From NCBI GenBank assembly GCA_028714035.1, contig JAQTNA010000038.1, positions 1 through 38,527 on the forward strand: a DNA stretch of 38,527 nucleotides. The letters run 5' to 3'. Position numbers and translations under genes: made by a program. Each line of letters opens with the position of its first letter. The first letter of the stretch is position 1. The notes under the pieces were generated by a model that saw only the letters and a program-made list of their open reading frames with translations, had not been told where the DNA came from and searched no databases. Positions 1-7,496 of this stretch are shown one piece after another. The stretch is from Rhodocyclaceae bacterium (GTDB taxonomy: Bacteria; Pseudomonadota; Gammaproteobacteria; Burkholderiales; Rhodocyclaceae).

Positions 1-124
1 CAAAAGGTGCAGTGAAGTTGCGGTGCCGCCCTCGTGTGACTCAGCATGGTGGGGCGACTCGGGTCGCCGTTAGCAATTAATTCGCTTTGCCAATCCGAAA
101 CATCAGACGGCTGTCCCCTAACCT

Positions 125-1845
125 CTAGCCCGCATTTCTCACAAATAGGAGGTGCATCGCGGGCCGAAACATGAGAAAGTTGTTTTGCGAGAACGACTTA
201 AACCATGTTTGAAAGGAACCGCGATGCAGGCACAGTGTACCGGAAAGCTGGGCGAGATTGGGCGGGTTGGTCAACGGCGAATTGCGCTGGATTTTGACGG
301 CGGGACGCTCAGTTCTGACGCTGGGGCGCTGTTGCTGCGGGATGTGGATCGAACCCTGCGGCTGACGGACCGGGTGGCGCGTTGCTTTGAGGATGGCCGC
401 AGTGCGCTGTTGGTCGAGCATTCGGTGCGCACCCTGGTGATGCAGCGGATCGTGGGCATTGCGCTGGGTTACGAAGACCTGAACGACCACGATGAGTTGC
501 GGCGCGATCCGGTGCTGGCCACGCTGGCGGGGAAACTGGAGGCACGGCGTAAGGGCTGTCAGGCGCTGGCCGGCAAGTCGACGCTGAACCGCCTGGAACA
601 TGCGCCCGATACCCGGGAGGGCTCGCGCTACCACAAGATCGGGCATGATCCGGCGGCCTTCGAGTCCCTGTTCGTGGACCTGTTCATCGAGGCCCATGCT
701 GCGGCGCCGGACGAGATCGTGCTGGACCTGGATGCCACGGACGATCCGCTTCATGGCCAGCAGGAAGGGCGCTTCTTTCACGGCTATTACGGCCACTACT
801 GCTATTTGCCGCTGTACATCTTCTGCGGCCGGCACCTGCTCGCCGCCAAGCTGCGCCGGGCCAATATTGATGCGGCGGCCGGTGCCAGAGAGGAGGTGGA
901 GCGGATCGTGCATCACATCCGGCGCCATTGGCCGGCGGTACGCATCATCCTGCGGGCGGACTCGGGCTTTGCCCGCGACGAGTTGATGGCTTGGTGCGAA
1001 AGTCATGGCGTGGATTTCATCTTCGGCCTGGCCAAGAACAAACGGCTCAAGGAAGAGCTCGTGACCGAGATGGCCGAAGCCGAAGCAGCGTTCAAGGAAA
1101 CGGGCCGGGCGGCACGGCGCTTTCGTGATTTCCGCTACCGCACGCTCGATAGCTGGTCACGCGAGCGCCGGGTCGTGGGCAAGGCCGAGCAGTTGCCGGG
1201 CAAGGCCAATCCCCGTTTCGTGGTGACCAGCCTGGACAGCGGGCGCTGGGCGATGCAGGCGCTCTATGAAGACCTGTACTGCGCCCGGGGCGAGATGGAG
1301 AACCGCATCAAGGAGTGCCAGTTGCATCTGTTCGCCGACCGGACCTCCACCGCCACGATGCGCGCCAACCAGCTGCGCCTGTGGTTCGCCTCCTTTGCCT
1401 ACGTCATGATGGAGGCCCTGCGCCGGATTGGCCTGGCCGGCACCGAACTGGCCGACGCCACCTGCGAGAGCCTGCGCCTGAAGCTGCTCAAGATCGGCGC
1501 CCAAGTCAAGCTCAGTGTGCGCCGCATCCACATCAGCATGGCCAGCGGCTGCCCATTCCAGTCCCTGTGGCACCTCGCCCGGGCGCGGCTGGTGCCCGGC
1601 TGAGCGACCCAGCTATTCTTCCTGCTCTCATGCCTGATCGCGCCAGCGCGCGAGGCCCTGGCGTGCCCAATCAGACCGATCAGCCTTCCTCCGCCACCAG
1701 GAAATTGGGGAAACGGCCCCGTGAAAGACCGAATCCGCCCGTAGTGCCCCCGCCATCGCCCAACGTGTTCTCAACCTGGACGATTTCCGCGGCCAAACCC
1801 GTCGAACACCGGGCGATAGGGCTCAGTGTGAGAAATGCGGGCTAG
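125..1845 (+). mobile_element. IS1380-family insertion sequence, complete
   Basis: The element is bounded by a perfect 19-bp inverted repeat: CTAGCCCGCATTTCTCACA at 125-143 and its reverse complement at 1827-1845. It encloses one intact transposase gene. The size of about 1.7 kb suits the IS1380 family. I see no convincing 4-5 bp target duplication: the left flank reads cccctaac and the right flank tgcttgca. The true tips may extend 2-3 bases beyond the perfect repeat. About 220 bases between the transposase stop and the right repeat hold no recognisable gene. An intact reading frame and perfect ends suggest recent arrival or continued activity (inference). Confidence 0.85.
224..1603 (+). CDS. 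IS1380-family DDE transposase
   Basis: Catalyses cut-and-paste or copy-type movement of the surrounding element through an RNase H-like DDE fold. The protein is about 459 residues from the ATG at 224, preceded by GAAAGGA at 211-217; the frame stays open upstream to a GTG at 152 but has no better ribosome site. The N-terminal block ALDFDGGTLSSDAGALLLRD is typical of the family. Likely catalytic residues lie in the LDLDATDDP block (residues 167-175), in RADSGFA (D246) and in RGEMENRIKE (E359). There is no frameshift or internal stop. The family identification is strong; the exact assignment of the first catalytic Asp is inference. Confidence 0.9.
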   Translation: MQAQCTGKLGEIGRVGQRRIALDFDGGTLSSDAGALLLRDVDRTLRLTDRVARCFEDGRSALLVEHSVRTLVMQRIVGIALGYEDLNDHDELRRDPVLATLAGKLEARRKGCQALAGKSTLNRLEHAPDTREGSRYHKIGHDPAAFESLFVDLFIEAHAAAPDEIVLDLDATDDPLHGQQEGRFFHGYYGHYCYLPLYIFCGRHLLAAKLRRANIDAAAGAREEVERIVHHIRRHWPAVRIILRADSGFARDELMAWCESHGVDFIFGLAKNKRLKEELVTEMAEAEAAFKETGRAARRFRDFRYRTLDSWSRERRVVGKAEQLPGKANPRFVVTSLDSGRWAMQALYEDLYCARGEMENRIKECQLHLFADRTSTATMRANQLRLWFASFAYVMMEALRRIGLAGTELADATCESLRLKLLKIGAQVKLSVRRIHISMASGCPFQSLWHLARARLVPG

Positions 1846-1862
1846 TGCTTGCAGGCCACAGC

Positions 1863-2001
1863 CGGCAAAGTTATGGTTCCAGAAACGTCACTTCGGCAAG
1901 TTTATTGTTCCAACCAGAAGTAGTTCCGGGCGCATGCGAGCCGCAAAATGCCGGGTTTCCGGCAAAGATATGGTTCCGAACGGCGGCAAAGTTATCGTTC
2001 C
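1863..2001. repeat. Four imperfect 18-bp direct repeats (CGGCAAAGTTATGGTTCC)
   Basis: Copies start at 1863, 1894, 1960 and 1984, with sequences CGGCAAAGTTATGGTTCC, CGGCAAGTTTATTGTTCC, CGGCAAAGATATGGTTCC and CGGCAAAGTTATCGTTCC. They are in the same orientation, spaced 31, 66 and 24 bases start to start, and begin 18 bases beyond the insertion sequence's right end. Clusters like this are known as transposase-binding repeats at the ends of some mobile elements and as repressor-binding iterons. Which applies here cannot be read from the sequence. Confidence 0.6.
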
Positions 2002-2330
2002 CGGGACACAAGGGCTTGATGAAAATCAGGCCCTTGTTGTTTTCGGGCTCGGAAAATATTTCGGCTTGTACCGGCTCGCATTGTGGAAAACCGGGCAACC
2101 ACCGGCCAAGAGCAGCCGAAATTACTTGGCCGAAAGCGCCGTATTCACCAAGCTGGTGTATTTCTGGCAGTTCCATCTGGCGTACAAGAACAAGGCTTTC
2201 TGGCCCAACGTACACCGGGCGTACCGGGAAATCGCCGCCGGCACCGTCGCCGATCCCCGCCTGAAGGGCCTGCCCACCAGTACGGAGCGGACTCAGGCTC
2301 CCCCGGTTGCCGCCCTCGGTTTCCGCACGG
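2002..2330 (+). other. Unassigned stretch, possible gene remnant
   Basis: No gene is recognised between the 18-bp repeats and the end of the L,D-transpeptidase gene. One plus-strand frame is open across the whole stretch (1835-2368). Its centre, at about 2140-2270, reads like ordinary protein (for example YFWQFHLAYKNKAFWPNVHR). The frame has no convincing start, its beginning lies in the insertion sequence repeat, and its end runs into the oppositely oriented transpeptidase gene. It may be the remains of a gene disrupted by mobile elements, or chance coding. I could not match it to a family. Confidence 0.25.
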
Positions 2331-3980
2331 CTACCAGGCCGACGGACGGGAGGCGGACCGGGATTTGAGGGCCACGTCCAGCTTGGGGTCCAGGCCGTAG
2401 ATGTCCGACAGGAAGAACACGCGGCCGTCCGGTTCCTCGACCACCGTGGTGTAGAAGATCACCACGGGCACCGGGTGCAATAGATGGACGCTACTCGGTT
2501 TCTCCGCCGCCATGGCGGCCCGGATGCGCTCCTCGGTCCAGTCCGGCTGATCCTCCAGGACGAACCGGGCCAGGGCCACCGGCTCCTCCAGGCGGATACA
2601 GCCGTGGCTGAAGTCGCGCCGGCTCTTCTGAAAGAGACGCGGCGTCGAGGTGTAGTGCAGGTACACGTCGTGGTTGTTGGGCAGCACGAACTTGATGGGG
2701 CCCAGGGGGTTCTTGGCGCCCGGCCGCTGGCGAATGCGCAAGCTCCCATGGGCCACCGCCGCCAGCGCCTCCGGCGTGAGTTCCGTGGAGGGCTTGCCGC
2801 CCGACGCCGGGACGATCTCCATCTCCTGCTGCGCCAGATAGCCCGGATTCTTCCGCAGCTTGGGCAGAAGCTCGGCCCGGGCGATGGTGGGGGGCACATT
2901 CCAGAAGGGCTTGAAATCTATGGTGCGCATGTCCTCCTGGAACACCGGCGTCTTCTTTTCCAGCACCGCCTGGCCGACGATGACCTTCATGGAGAAGCGC
3001 GTCAGCACCTCGCCGTTCCGGATGTCGAAGGCGCGCAGGCGGAATTCCGGGATATTCACCCCCACCACCTTGTCCACCGGGGGTACCTTGAGCCAGCGCA
3101 GGCGCTCCAGGCCCAGTTCGATCTGGCGATACCGCGCCGCCATGGGCACGTTGAGCTGGGCGAAGCTGGCAACGCCGATGACCCCGTCCGGCTCCAGGCC
3201 GTGACGCGCCTGGAAGTGTTTCACGCCTTCCACCAGGTCGCCCTCGTAGCGTGGCGGCAGGATGGAGGTGGGCGGCAAATCTCCCAGTCGTACCAGGCGG
3301 TCGCGCAGCAGCGCCAGGGCCGGATAGGCCTGCCCCGGCTCCAGCTTCTTCTTCACCACGGGCAGGAGCTCGAACGGGCTGCGCGCCAGATCCCGGTAGC
3401 GGGCAAGCACCTGCCGCAGACCGGCATACATGGGAAACTGGGGCGCCAGGCTGTCCGGCAGGGACGCCAGGCGGCCCTGAGCCAGGGCACCCGCCACCAG
3501 GACGGGCAAGTCGGGTCGCTCGACCCCCATGTCCAGGTCCAGGCCCAGGCTGTGGGGCCTGACCCTGCCCACGTGCAGATCCGACAGGAATCGGAACAGG
3601 GCGAGCGACAAGGAAAGGTCGGCCTCGGCCCGGGACCTTGCGTCCGCGGCGCCGGAGAGGCGAGCCGACAGGTCCCCTGGCCCGTAGTCGCCTTCCTCCA
3701 GACCGTGGCTTTCCGCCTGCTTCAGGATGTCCAGCGCCTGCCTCGCCTCGGGCTTGACGCCGTGCCCCCGGAACCAGACCGGCTCGAACTGGTTGCCCCC
3801 GTAGAACCTGGCCAGCGGCACCTGCATATCCTTCATGCGCCCCGGCTCCGCCGACAACAGGCTGCGCAGCGCCTGGGCTTCGGGCGTCTCGGCGGCGAAA
3901 GCCGAAAGGGAAAGAGACCCCGAGAGGACGAGAACCAGCAAGCCCAAGACTCCGCGCACCCAGCCGCGCGCCAACTTCAA
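2331..3980 (-). CDS. L,D-transpeptidase, YcbB/LdtD-like
   Basis: Periplasmic enzyme predicted to form 3-3 cross-links in peptidoglycan, or to attach partners to it. From the TTG at 3980 the protein is 549 residues and opens with a clean signal peptide (KLARGWVRGVLGLLVLVLSG, then SLSLSAFA). An AGGAG lies 7 bases upstream, supplied by a 14-bp tandem repeat; a GTG at 3995 would add five residues. An N-terminal scaffold is followed by a peptidoglycan-binding helix region (GVKHFQARHGLEPDGVIGVA) and a YkuD catalytic domain with SHGCIRL, in which Cys461 and His459 are the expected catalytic pair. Length and order match the large YcbB class rather than small YkuD proteins. Family confident; physiological role inferred. 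Confidence 0.9.
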   Translation of the reverse strand: MKLARGWVRGVLGLLVLVLSGSLSLSAFAAETPEAQALRSLLSAEPGRMKDMQVPLARFYGGNQFEPVWFRGHGVKPEARQALDILKQAESHGLEEGDYGPGDLSARLSGAADARSRAEADLSLSLALFRFLSDLHVGRVRPHSLGLDLDMGVERPDLPVLVAGALAQGRLASLPDSLAPQFPMYAGLRQVLARYRDLARSPFELLPVVKKKLEPGQAYPALALLRDRLVRLGDLPPTSILPPRYEGDLVEGVKHFQARHGLEPDGVIGVASFAQLNVPMAARYRQIELGLERLRWLKVPPVDKVVGVNIPEFRLRAFDIRNGEVLTRFSMKVIVGQAVLEKKTPVFQEDMRTIDFKPFWNVPPTIARAELLPKLRKNPGYLAQQEMEIVPASGGKPSTELTPEALAAVAHGSLRIRQRPGAKNPLGPIKFVLPNNHDVYLHYTSTPRLFQKSRRDFSHGCIRLEEPVALARFVLEDQPDWTEERIRAAMAAEKPSSVHLLHPVPVVIFYTTVVEEPDGRVFFLSDIYGLDPKLDVALKSRSASRPSAW

Positions 3981-4008
3981 CCCCTCACTCCTCACCCCTC
4001 ACTCCTCA
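3981..4008. repeat. 14-bp tandem repeat at the ldt start
   Basis: CCCCTCACTCCTCA occurs twice in tandem (3981-3994 and 3995-4008). Each unit is itself two near-identical heptamers. On the minus strand it reads GTGAGGAGTGAGGGG and supplies the AGGAG that serves as Shine-Dalgarno for the downstream L,D-transpeptidase gene. It resembles the CGCCTCA heptamer array at 5305-5342. Confidence 0.7.
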
Positions 4009-4022
4009 CGCGTCTCAGTCAT

Positions 4023-4088
4023 GTAGGTCGGGTTTCAACCCGACAAGGGCGTCTGGACATACCCTGGTCGGGCTGAAGTCCGACCTAC
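4023..4088. repeat. Pair of GTCGGG/CCCGAC palindromic repeats
   Basis: Two inward-facing copies of a short palindromic element. GTAG-GTCGGGTT-TC-AACCCGAC lies at 4023-4044; GTCGGGCT-GA-AGTCCGAC-CTAC lies at 4067-4088. The first has perfect 8-bp arms and the second contains one G-T pair. The flanking GTAG/CTAC marks orientation. The same element recurs four times at 5163-5295 and once at 11422-11442. It is REP-like in form and may act as a transcript end or mRNA stabiliser (inference). Confidence 0.75.
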
Positions 4089-4112
4089 CGGTAGGGACCA
4101 GAGCAATAATTG

Positions 4113-4129
4113 CGCGCCCGAAGGGCGCG
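4113..4129 (-). terminator. GC hairpin downstream of sppA
   Basis: CGCGCCC at 4113-4119 pairs with GGGCGCG at 4123-4129 across a GAA loop. It lies 37 bases past the sppA stop. The minus-strand continuation is CAATTATTGC, not a clean T run, so intrinsic termination would be weak. Confidence 0.35.
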
Positions 4130-4165
4130 GGTGATACCCCCTAGCGCCCAGCCCCCAGCCCCTGC

Positions 4166-5146
4166 TCAGCGCATCGTCCAGCGGCCCAGGGCACTGGAGA
4201 GGCCCGCGGCGGTCTGGGAGCCCAGTTCTCCGGCGAAGCGTTCGGCGAAGCTGCGCTTCAGGGTGTAGTCGCGCACGTCTTCCGCCTTGATCACGTCCCG
4301 GGCCACGGAGTCCACCGTCCCCAGGCCGTCGGCCAGGCCCATGTCCACGCTCCTGGCCCCGGTCCACATGAGGCCGGAGAACATGTCCGGGGTCTCCTTC
4401 AGGCGCTTGCCCCGACCTTTCCTGACGGCCTCGATGAACTGCTGGTGCACTTCGTTCAACATCTCCCGCGCCCGCTCCAATTGCTTGGGCTGCTGGGGCG
4501 AGAACGGGTCCAGGAAGCCCTTGTTTTCTCCCGCCGTGAGCAGCCGCCGCTCCACCCCCAGCTTGTCCATGGCGCCGACAAAGCCGAAGCCGTCCATGAG
4601 CACGCCGATGGAACCGACGATGCTCGCCTTATCCACGTAGATGCCGTCTGCCGCCGCGGCCACGTAGTAGCCGCCGGACGCGCAGATGTCCTCCACCACG
4701 ACATGGAGCGGAATCTTGGGATACTTGGCGCGCAGGCGGCGAATCTCGTCGTAGATCATGCCCGACTGCACCGGGCTGCCGCCGGGGCTGTTGATGCGCA
4801 GGATCACTCCAGCCGTGCCCTTGCCCTCGAAGGCGTCCTGCAGGGCTTCCATCACCCGCTCGGCGCTGGCCTCGCTCTTCTCTCGTATGACCCCATCCAG
4901 TTGCACCAAGGCCGTATGCCGCTTGCCGTCCACCAGGGAATCGCCGGAGCCGCCCAATTCCAGCGCCTGATAGAGCACGACGCCCAGGAACAGGAAGGTG
5001 AGGGACTTGAAGAAGACACCCCAGCGCCGGCGGCGGCGCTGCTCCACCAGGGATTCCATGGCCAGTTTTTCCAGCAGCCGCCGCTCCCAACCCGGTTTCT
5101 CGTCCATGTCACCGTTTTCCATATCTTCCCGAGTCCCTGAATCCAT
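4166..5146 (-). CDS. sppA: Signal peptide peptidase SppA-like, S49 family
   Basis: Membrane-anchored serine protease that degrades signal peptides left in the membrane after secretion. The 326-residue protein has an Arg-rich cytoplasmic segment, one membrane segment at about residues 45-62, and a single S49 domain, unlike the double-domain E. coli enzyme. The nucleophile is Ser157 in CASGGYY. The likely general-base Lys209 sits in GENKGFLDP, as in Bacillus SppA. The RINSPGGSP and IVGSIGV blocks are conserved. Three in-frame ATGs (5146, 5122, 5107) are possible starts and none has a strong ribosome site. Palindromic repeats occupy both flanks of the gene. Family confident; exact start uncertain. 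Confidence 0.9.
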   Translation of the reverse strand: MDSGTREDMENGDMDEKPGWERRLLEKLAMESLVEQRRRRRWGVFFKSLTFLFLGVVLYQALELGGSGDSLVDGKRHTALVQLDGVIREKSEASAERVMEALQDAFEGKGTAGVILRINSPGGSPVQSGMIYDEIRRLRAKYPKIPLHVVVEDICASGGYYVAAAADGIYVDKASIVGSIGVLMDGFGFVGAMDKLGVERRLLTAGENKGFLDPFSPQQPKQLERAREMLNEVHQQFIEAVRKGRGKRLKETPDMFSGLMWTGARSVDMGLADGLGTVDSVARDVIKAEDVRDYTLKRSFAERFAGELGSQTAAGLSSALGRWTMR

Positions 5147-5162
5147 CTATGTTTGCCATCTT

Positions 5163-5295
5163 GTCGGGTTGAAACCCGACCTACAAAACGCCCTCGACCA
5201 ACCGTAGGTCGGGCTTCAGCCCGACAGCAGGCGTCGCACGAATTGGCGGGTTGAAACCCGAGCTACCAAACCTGTCGGGTTGAAACCCGACCTAC
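5163..5295. repeat. Cluster of four GTCGGG/CCCGAC palindromes
   Basis: Copies at 5163-5184, 5204-5225, 5247-5265 (degenerate) and 5274-5295. Full copies have arms GTCGGGTT/AACCCGAC or GTCGGGCT/AGCCCGAC, a 2-base loop and a CTAC/GTAG tag on one side. Tags show that the second copy is inverted relative to the other three. The cluster fills the gap between sppA and the HAD phosphatase gene. Confidence 0.8.
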
Positions 5296-5304
5296 AAAAA
5301 TATA

Positions 5305-5342
5305 CGCCTCACGCCTCACGCCTCACGCCTCACGCCTCACGC
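5305..5342. repeat. CGCCTCA heptamer tandem array, 5.4 copies
   Basis: Perfect 7-bp units (CGCCTCA) run from 5305 to 5342 with no interruptions. The right half lies inside the HAD phosphatase gene and encodes its last residues and TGA stop (5323-5325). Seven is not a multiple of three, so gain or loss of a unit would alter the C-terminus. Confidence 0.85.
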
Positions 5343-5991
5343 ATTTCAACAGCCAGTCGTTCAGGTCCGCGAAGCGATCGAAGCAGGCCACGGGTTTCTC
5401 CCCCAGCAGCGCCTCCTTGGGGTGGGCGCCAAAACTCACGCCCACCGCATCCACCCCGGCGTTCTTCGCCATCAGGAGGTCGTGGGTGGTGTCGCCGACC
5501 ATCAGCGTCTGTTCCGGCGTCATGCCCAACTCGGCCATGATCTCCTCCAGCATGGCCGGGTGGGGCTTGGAATGGGTCTCGTCGGCGCAGCGGGTGGCGT
5601 GGAAGTAAGATTTTAGGCCGCTGGTGTCCAGCGCCCGGGAGAGTCCCAATCGGCTCTTGCCGGTGGCCACCGCCAGGAGCAGATCCAGGCCATGCAGGGC
5701 CTCGACCAGGGAGAAGGCCCCCGGAAAGAGGGAGAGATCCTGATCCTGGGAAAGGAAATGATGGCGATAGCGGTCCACCGCCTGGGGGTAGCGTTCCGAC
5801 GGGAGTTCCGGCATGGCCCGGGCCAGGGCATCGGACAGTCCCAGGCCGATGACGTGGCGCGCCGCCTCGTCGGACGGTTCCGGCACGCCCAGTTCCCGCG
5901 CCGCGGCCTGGATACAGGCGGCGATGGCGCCCGCGGAATCCAAAAGGGTGCCATCCCAATCGAAGACAATCAGTTCATACCTTCTAGCCAT
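5323..5991 (-). CDS. HAD-superfamily phosphatase, phosphoglycolate phosphatase-like
   Basis: Cytoplasmic HAD phosphatase of 222 residues. The nucleophile motif DWDGTLLDS contains Asp11 and the acid/base Asp13. Thr110 lies in VATGKS, Lys142 in HSKPHP, and the metal ligands Asp167 and Asp171 in VGDTTHD. This set fits the Gph/PGP subgroup, but the substrate cannot be read from sequence. The start ATG at 5991 overlaps the rluC stop by 8 bases (ATGGCTAG), so the two genes are translationally coupled. The same rluC-phosphatase pair is common in betaproteobacteria (family knowledge). The last few codons are formed by a heptamer repeat array, so the natural C-terminus may vary between strains. Confidence 0.87.
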   Translation of the reverse strand: MARRYELIVFDWDGTLLDSAGAIAACIQAAARELGVPEPSDEAARHVIGLGLSDALARAMPELPSERYPQAVDRYRHHFLSQDQDLSLFPGAFSLVEALHGLDLLLAVATGKSRLGLSRALDTSGLKSYFHATRCADETHSKPHPAMLEEIMAELGMTPEQTLMVGDTTHDLLMAKNAGVDAVGVSFGAHPKEALLGEKPVACFDRFADLNDWLLKCVRREA

Positions 5992-6961
5992 AATCCCGAG
6001 TTTCCGTCTGGTCCAGGTGTTCCACGAAGCTGTTCAAATCTTCCGGCAGCCCGGCCGAAAGTTCCAGATTCTCCCCGGAGTGCGGGTGGGGCAGAACCAG
6101 CCGGGCGGCATGCAGGAACATGCGCTTCAGGCCCTCCTTCTGCAGGGCCTTGTTCAGGGCGAAGTCGCCGTACTTGTCGTCACCGCACAGGGGAAAGCCC
6201 AGGTGCGACAGGTGCACCCGTATCTGATGGGTGCGCCCGGTCTTCAGTTCCACTTCCAGCAGACTATAGTTCTGCCAGCGGGCCACGAGGCGCACGATGC
6301 TGTGGGAAGGTTTGCCCTCCGGATGCACCTCCACCCGCCGCTCGCCGTTCTCCAGCAGGTACTTGTGGAGCGCCAGGCGCACATGCTGCACCGGATTCAT
6401 CCAGCGCCCCTTCACCAGGGCCAGGTAGCGCTTCTCCATCCCGCCGTCCCGCATCAGGTCGTGCAGCCGGGTCAGGGACGAGCGCTTCTTGCCCACCATC
6501 AGGAGGCCCGAAGTCTCCCGGTCCAGGCGGTGTGCCAGCTCCAGGAAGCGGGCCTCGGGCCTGCTACTCCGCAACTGCTCGATGACGCCGAAGGAAACCC
6601 CGCTGCCGCCATGCACCGCCAGGCCCGCGGGTTTGTCCAGCACCAGCAGCCACTCGTCTTCAAATACCACGGTGAAATCCCGTCCGGGCACGGGCCGCGC
6701 AGCGTCCGGCGCGGCCACCCGCACCGGCGGAATGCGCACCTCGTCCCCCGGTTGCAGCCGGCAGGTGGCATCCACCCGCTTGCCATTCACCCTGACCTCG
6801 CCGCTCCTCAGGATGCGGTAGATGTGGCTCTTGGGCACGCCTTTCAACTGGCGCAGGAGCCAGTTATCCACGCGCTGGGCCTCGGCCTCCTCGCCTACGG
6901 TTACCCGCCGCACTTCCGGAAACCCAGAAACCGGCGCAAGGTCTTTGCGTAACTCCTTCAT
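5984..6961 (-). CDS. rluC: 23S rRNA pseudouridine synthase RluC
   Basis: Isomerises specific uridines of 23S rRNA to pseudouridine (positions 955, 2504 and 2580 in E. coli). The 325-residue protein has an N-terminal S4 RNA-binding domain (about 28-85; RVDNWLLRQLKGVPKSHIYR closely resembles E. coli RluC) and an RluA-type catalytic domain with HRLDRETSG, whose Asp147 is the nucleophile. RTHQIRVHLSHLGFPLCGD is also conserved. It is divergent from rne, as in E. coli. A TATATT at 6966-6971 ends 5 bases before the ATG, and no Shine-Dalgarno precedes it, so a leaderless or near-leaderless transcript is possible (inference). Confidence 0.93.
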   Translation of the reverse strand: MKELRKDLAPVSGFPEVRRVTVGEEAEAQRVDNWLLRQLKGVPKSHIYRILRSGEVRVNGKRVDATCRLQPGDEVRIPPVRVAAPDAARPVPGRDFTVVFEDEWLLVLDKPAGLAVHGGSGVSFGVIEQLRSSRPEARFLELAHRLDRETSGLLMVGKKRSSLTRLHDLMRDGGMEKRYLALVKGRWMNPVQHVRLALHKYLLENGERRVEVHPEGKPSHSIVRLVARWQNYSLLEVELKTGRTHQIRVHLSHLGFPLCGDDKYGDFALNKALQKEGLKRMFLHAARLVLPHPHSGENLELSAGLPEDLNSFVEHLDQTETRDYG

Positions 6962-7296
6962 TACGAATATACTGCCGCCGGTTTGCCGTTAGATGTCGCG
7001 GCGCCTGTCGACCCGAAGTGGCGGCAGTGGCACGCGAATGGAGAGCCTGATAATTGCCATCCAGCAGGACGGCAGGTTCGCGGTGAACTCATAGCTTGGG
7101 AAGTAATCGCAGCGAGCGGTACGAGTTGGTTCCGGCAAGCGCGGCCGTGTTTTCTTACGGCGCGCATGGCAGGAATGAAATCGGTCCGCACAGTGGGTTT
7201 ATTCACAAGCTCTCACAGGAAATGACGGTTATCTCGCTCACCAGAAGCAGCGATGGTACTTTATTTACGCACGCCAGGCACCCGCAGAATGCATCA

Positions 7297-7330
7297 TCCG
7301 GAAGCTCCGCACATCGCGCCGGCTTCCGGA
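7297..7330 (+). promoter_or_regulatory. Stem-loop in the rne upstream region
   Basis: TCCGGAAGC (7297-7305) pairs perfectly with GCTTCCGGA (7322-7330) around a 16-base loop. It lies 167 bases before the rne ATG and would be in the leader if the leader is as long as the roughly 360 bases known in E. coli. No confident promoter was found in 6962-7296, which otherwise shows nothing recognisable. Confidence 0.45.
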
Positions 7331-7412
7331 CTAGACAGACAAGCCACTGAATTAGTTTGATAATTCATCGCCCATGAGCCTTATCCTACCAAGCTCCGAG
7401 CCGAACTGATAT

Positions 7413-7446
7413 CTGCCGCCGCAGCGTTACGCTGACCCGGCGGCAG
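7413..7446 (+). promoter_or_regulatory. Large hairpin in the rne leader
   Basis: CTGCCGCCG (7413-7421) pairs with CGGCGGCAG (7438-7446). Directly stacked on it, CAGCG (7422-7426) pairs with CGCTG (7430-7434) over a TTA loop, leaving ACC (7435-7437) as a bulge. That gives 14 base pairs just upstream of rne. The E. coli rne leader also contains hairpins that RNase E itself binds for autoregulation; equivalence here is inference. Confidence 0.6.
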
Positions 7447-7473
7447 GCTTGCACTGCCCGCGTTCTGCCCGTC

Positions 7474-7487
7474 CTCCCGTGCGGGAG
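7474..7487 (+). promoter_or_regulatory. Hairpin enclosing the rne Shine-Dalgarno
   Basis: CTCCC (7474-7478) pairs with GGGAG (7483-7487) over GTGC. GGGAG is the only reasonable Shine-Dalgarno for the rne ATG at 7497 (9-base spacing), so folding would hide the ribosome site. Confidence 0.5.
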
Positions 7488-7496
7488 AACCTTTTA

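Noticed and set aside
3981-5342. Short repeats near sppA considered as a CRISPR array
   Set aside because: Units are 7-bp tandem repeats or 22-bp palindromes without uniform unique spacers, and no cas gene is present.
6961-7206. 81-residue minus-strand frame in the rne leader
   Set aside because: No ribosome site, unconvincing composition, and it overlaps the region expected to drive rluC and rne.
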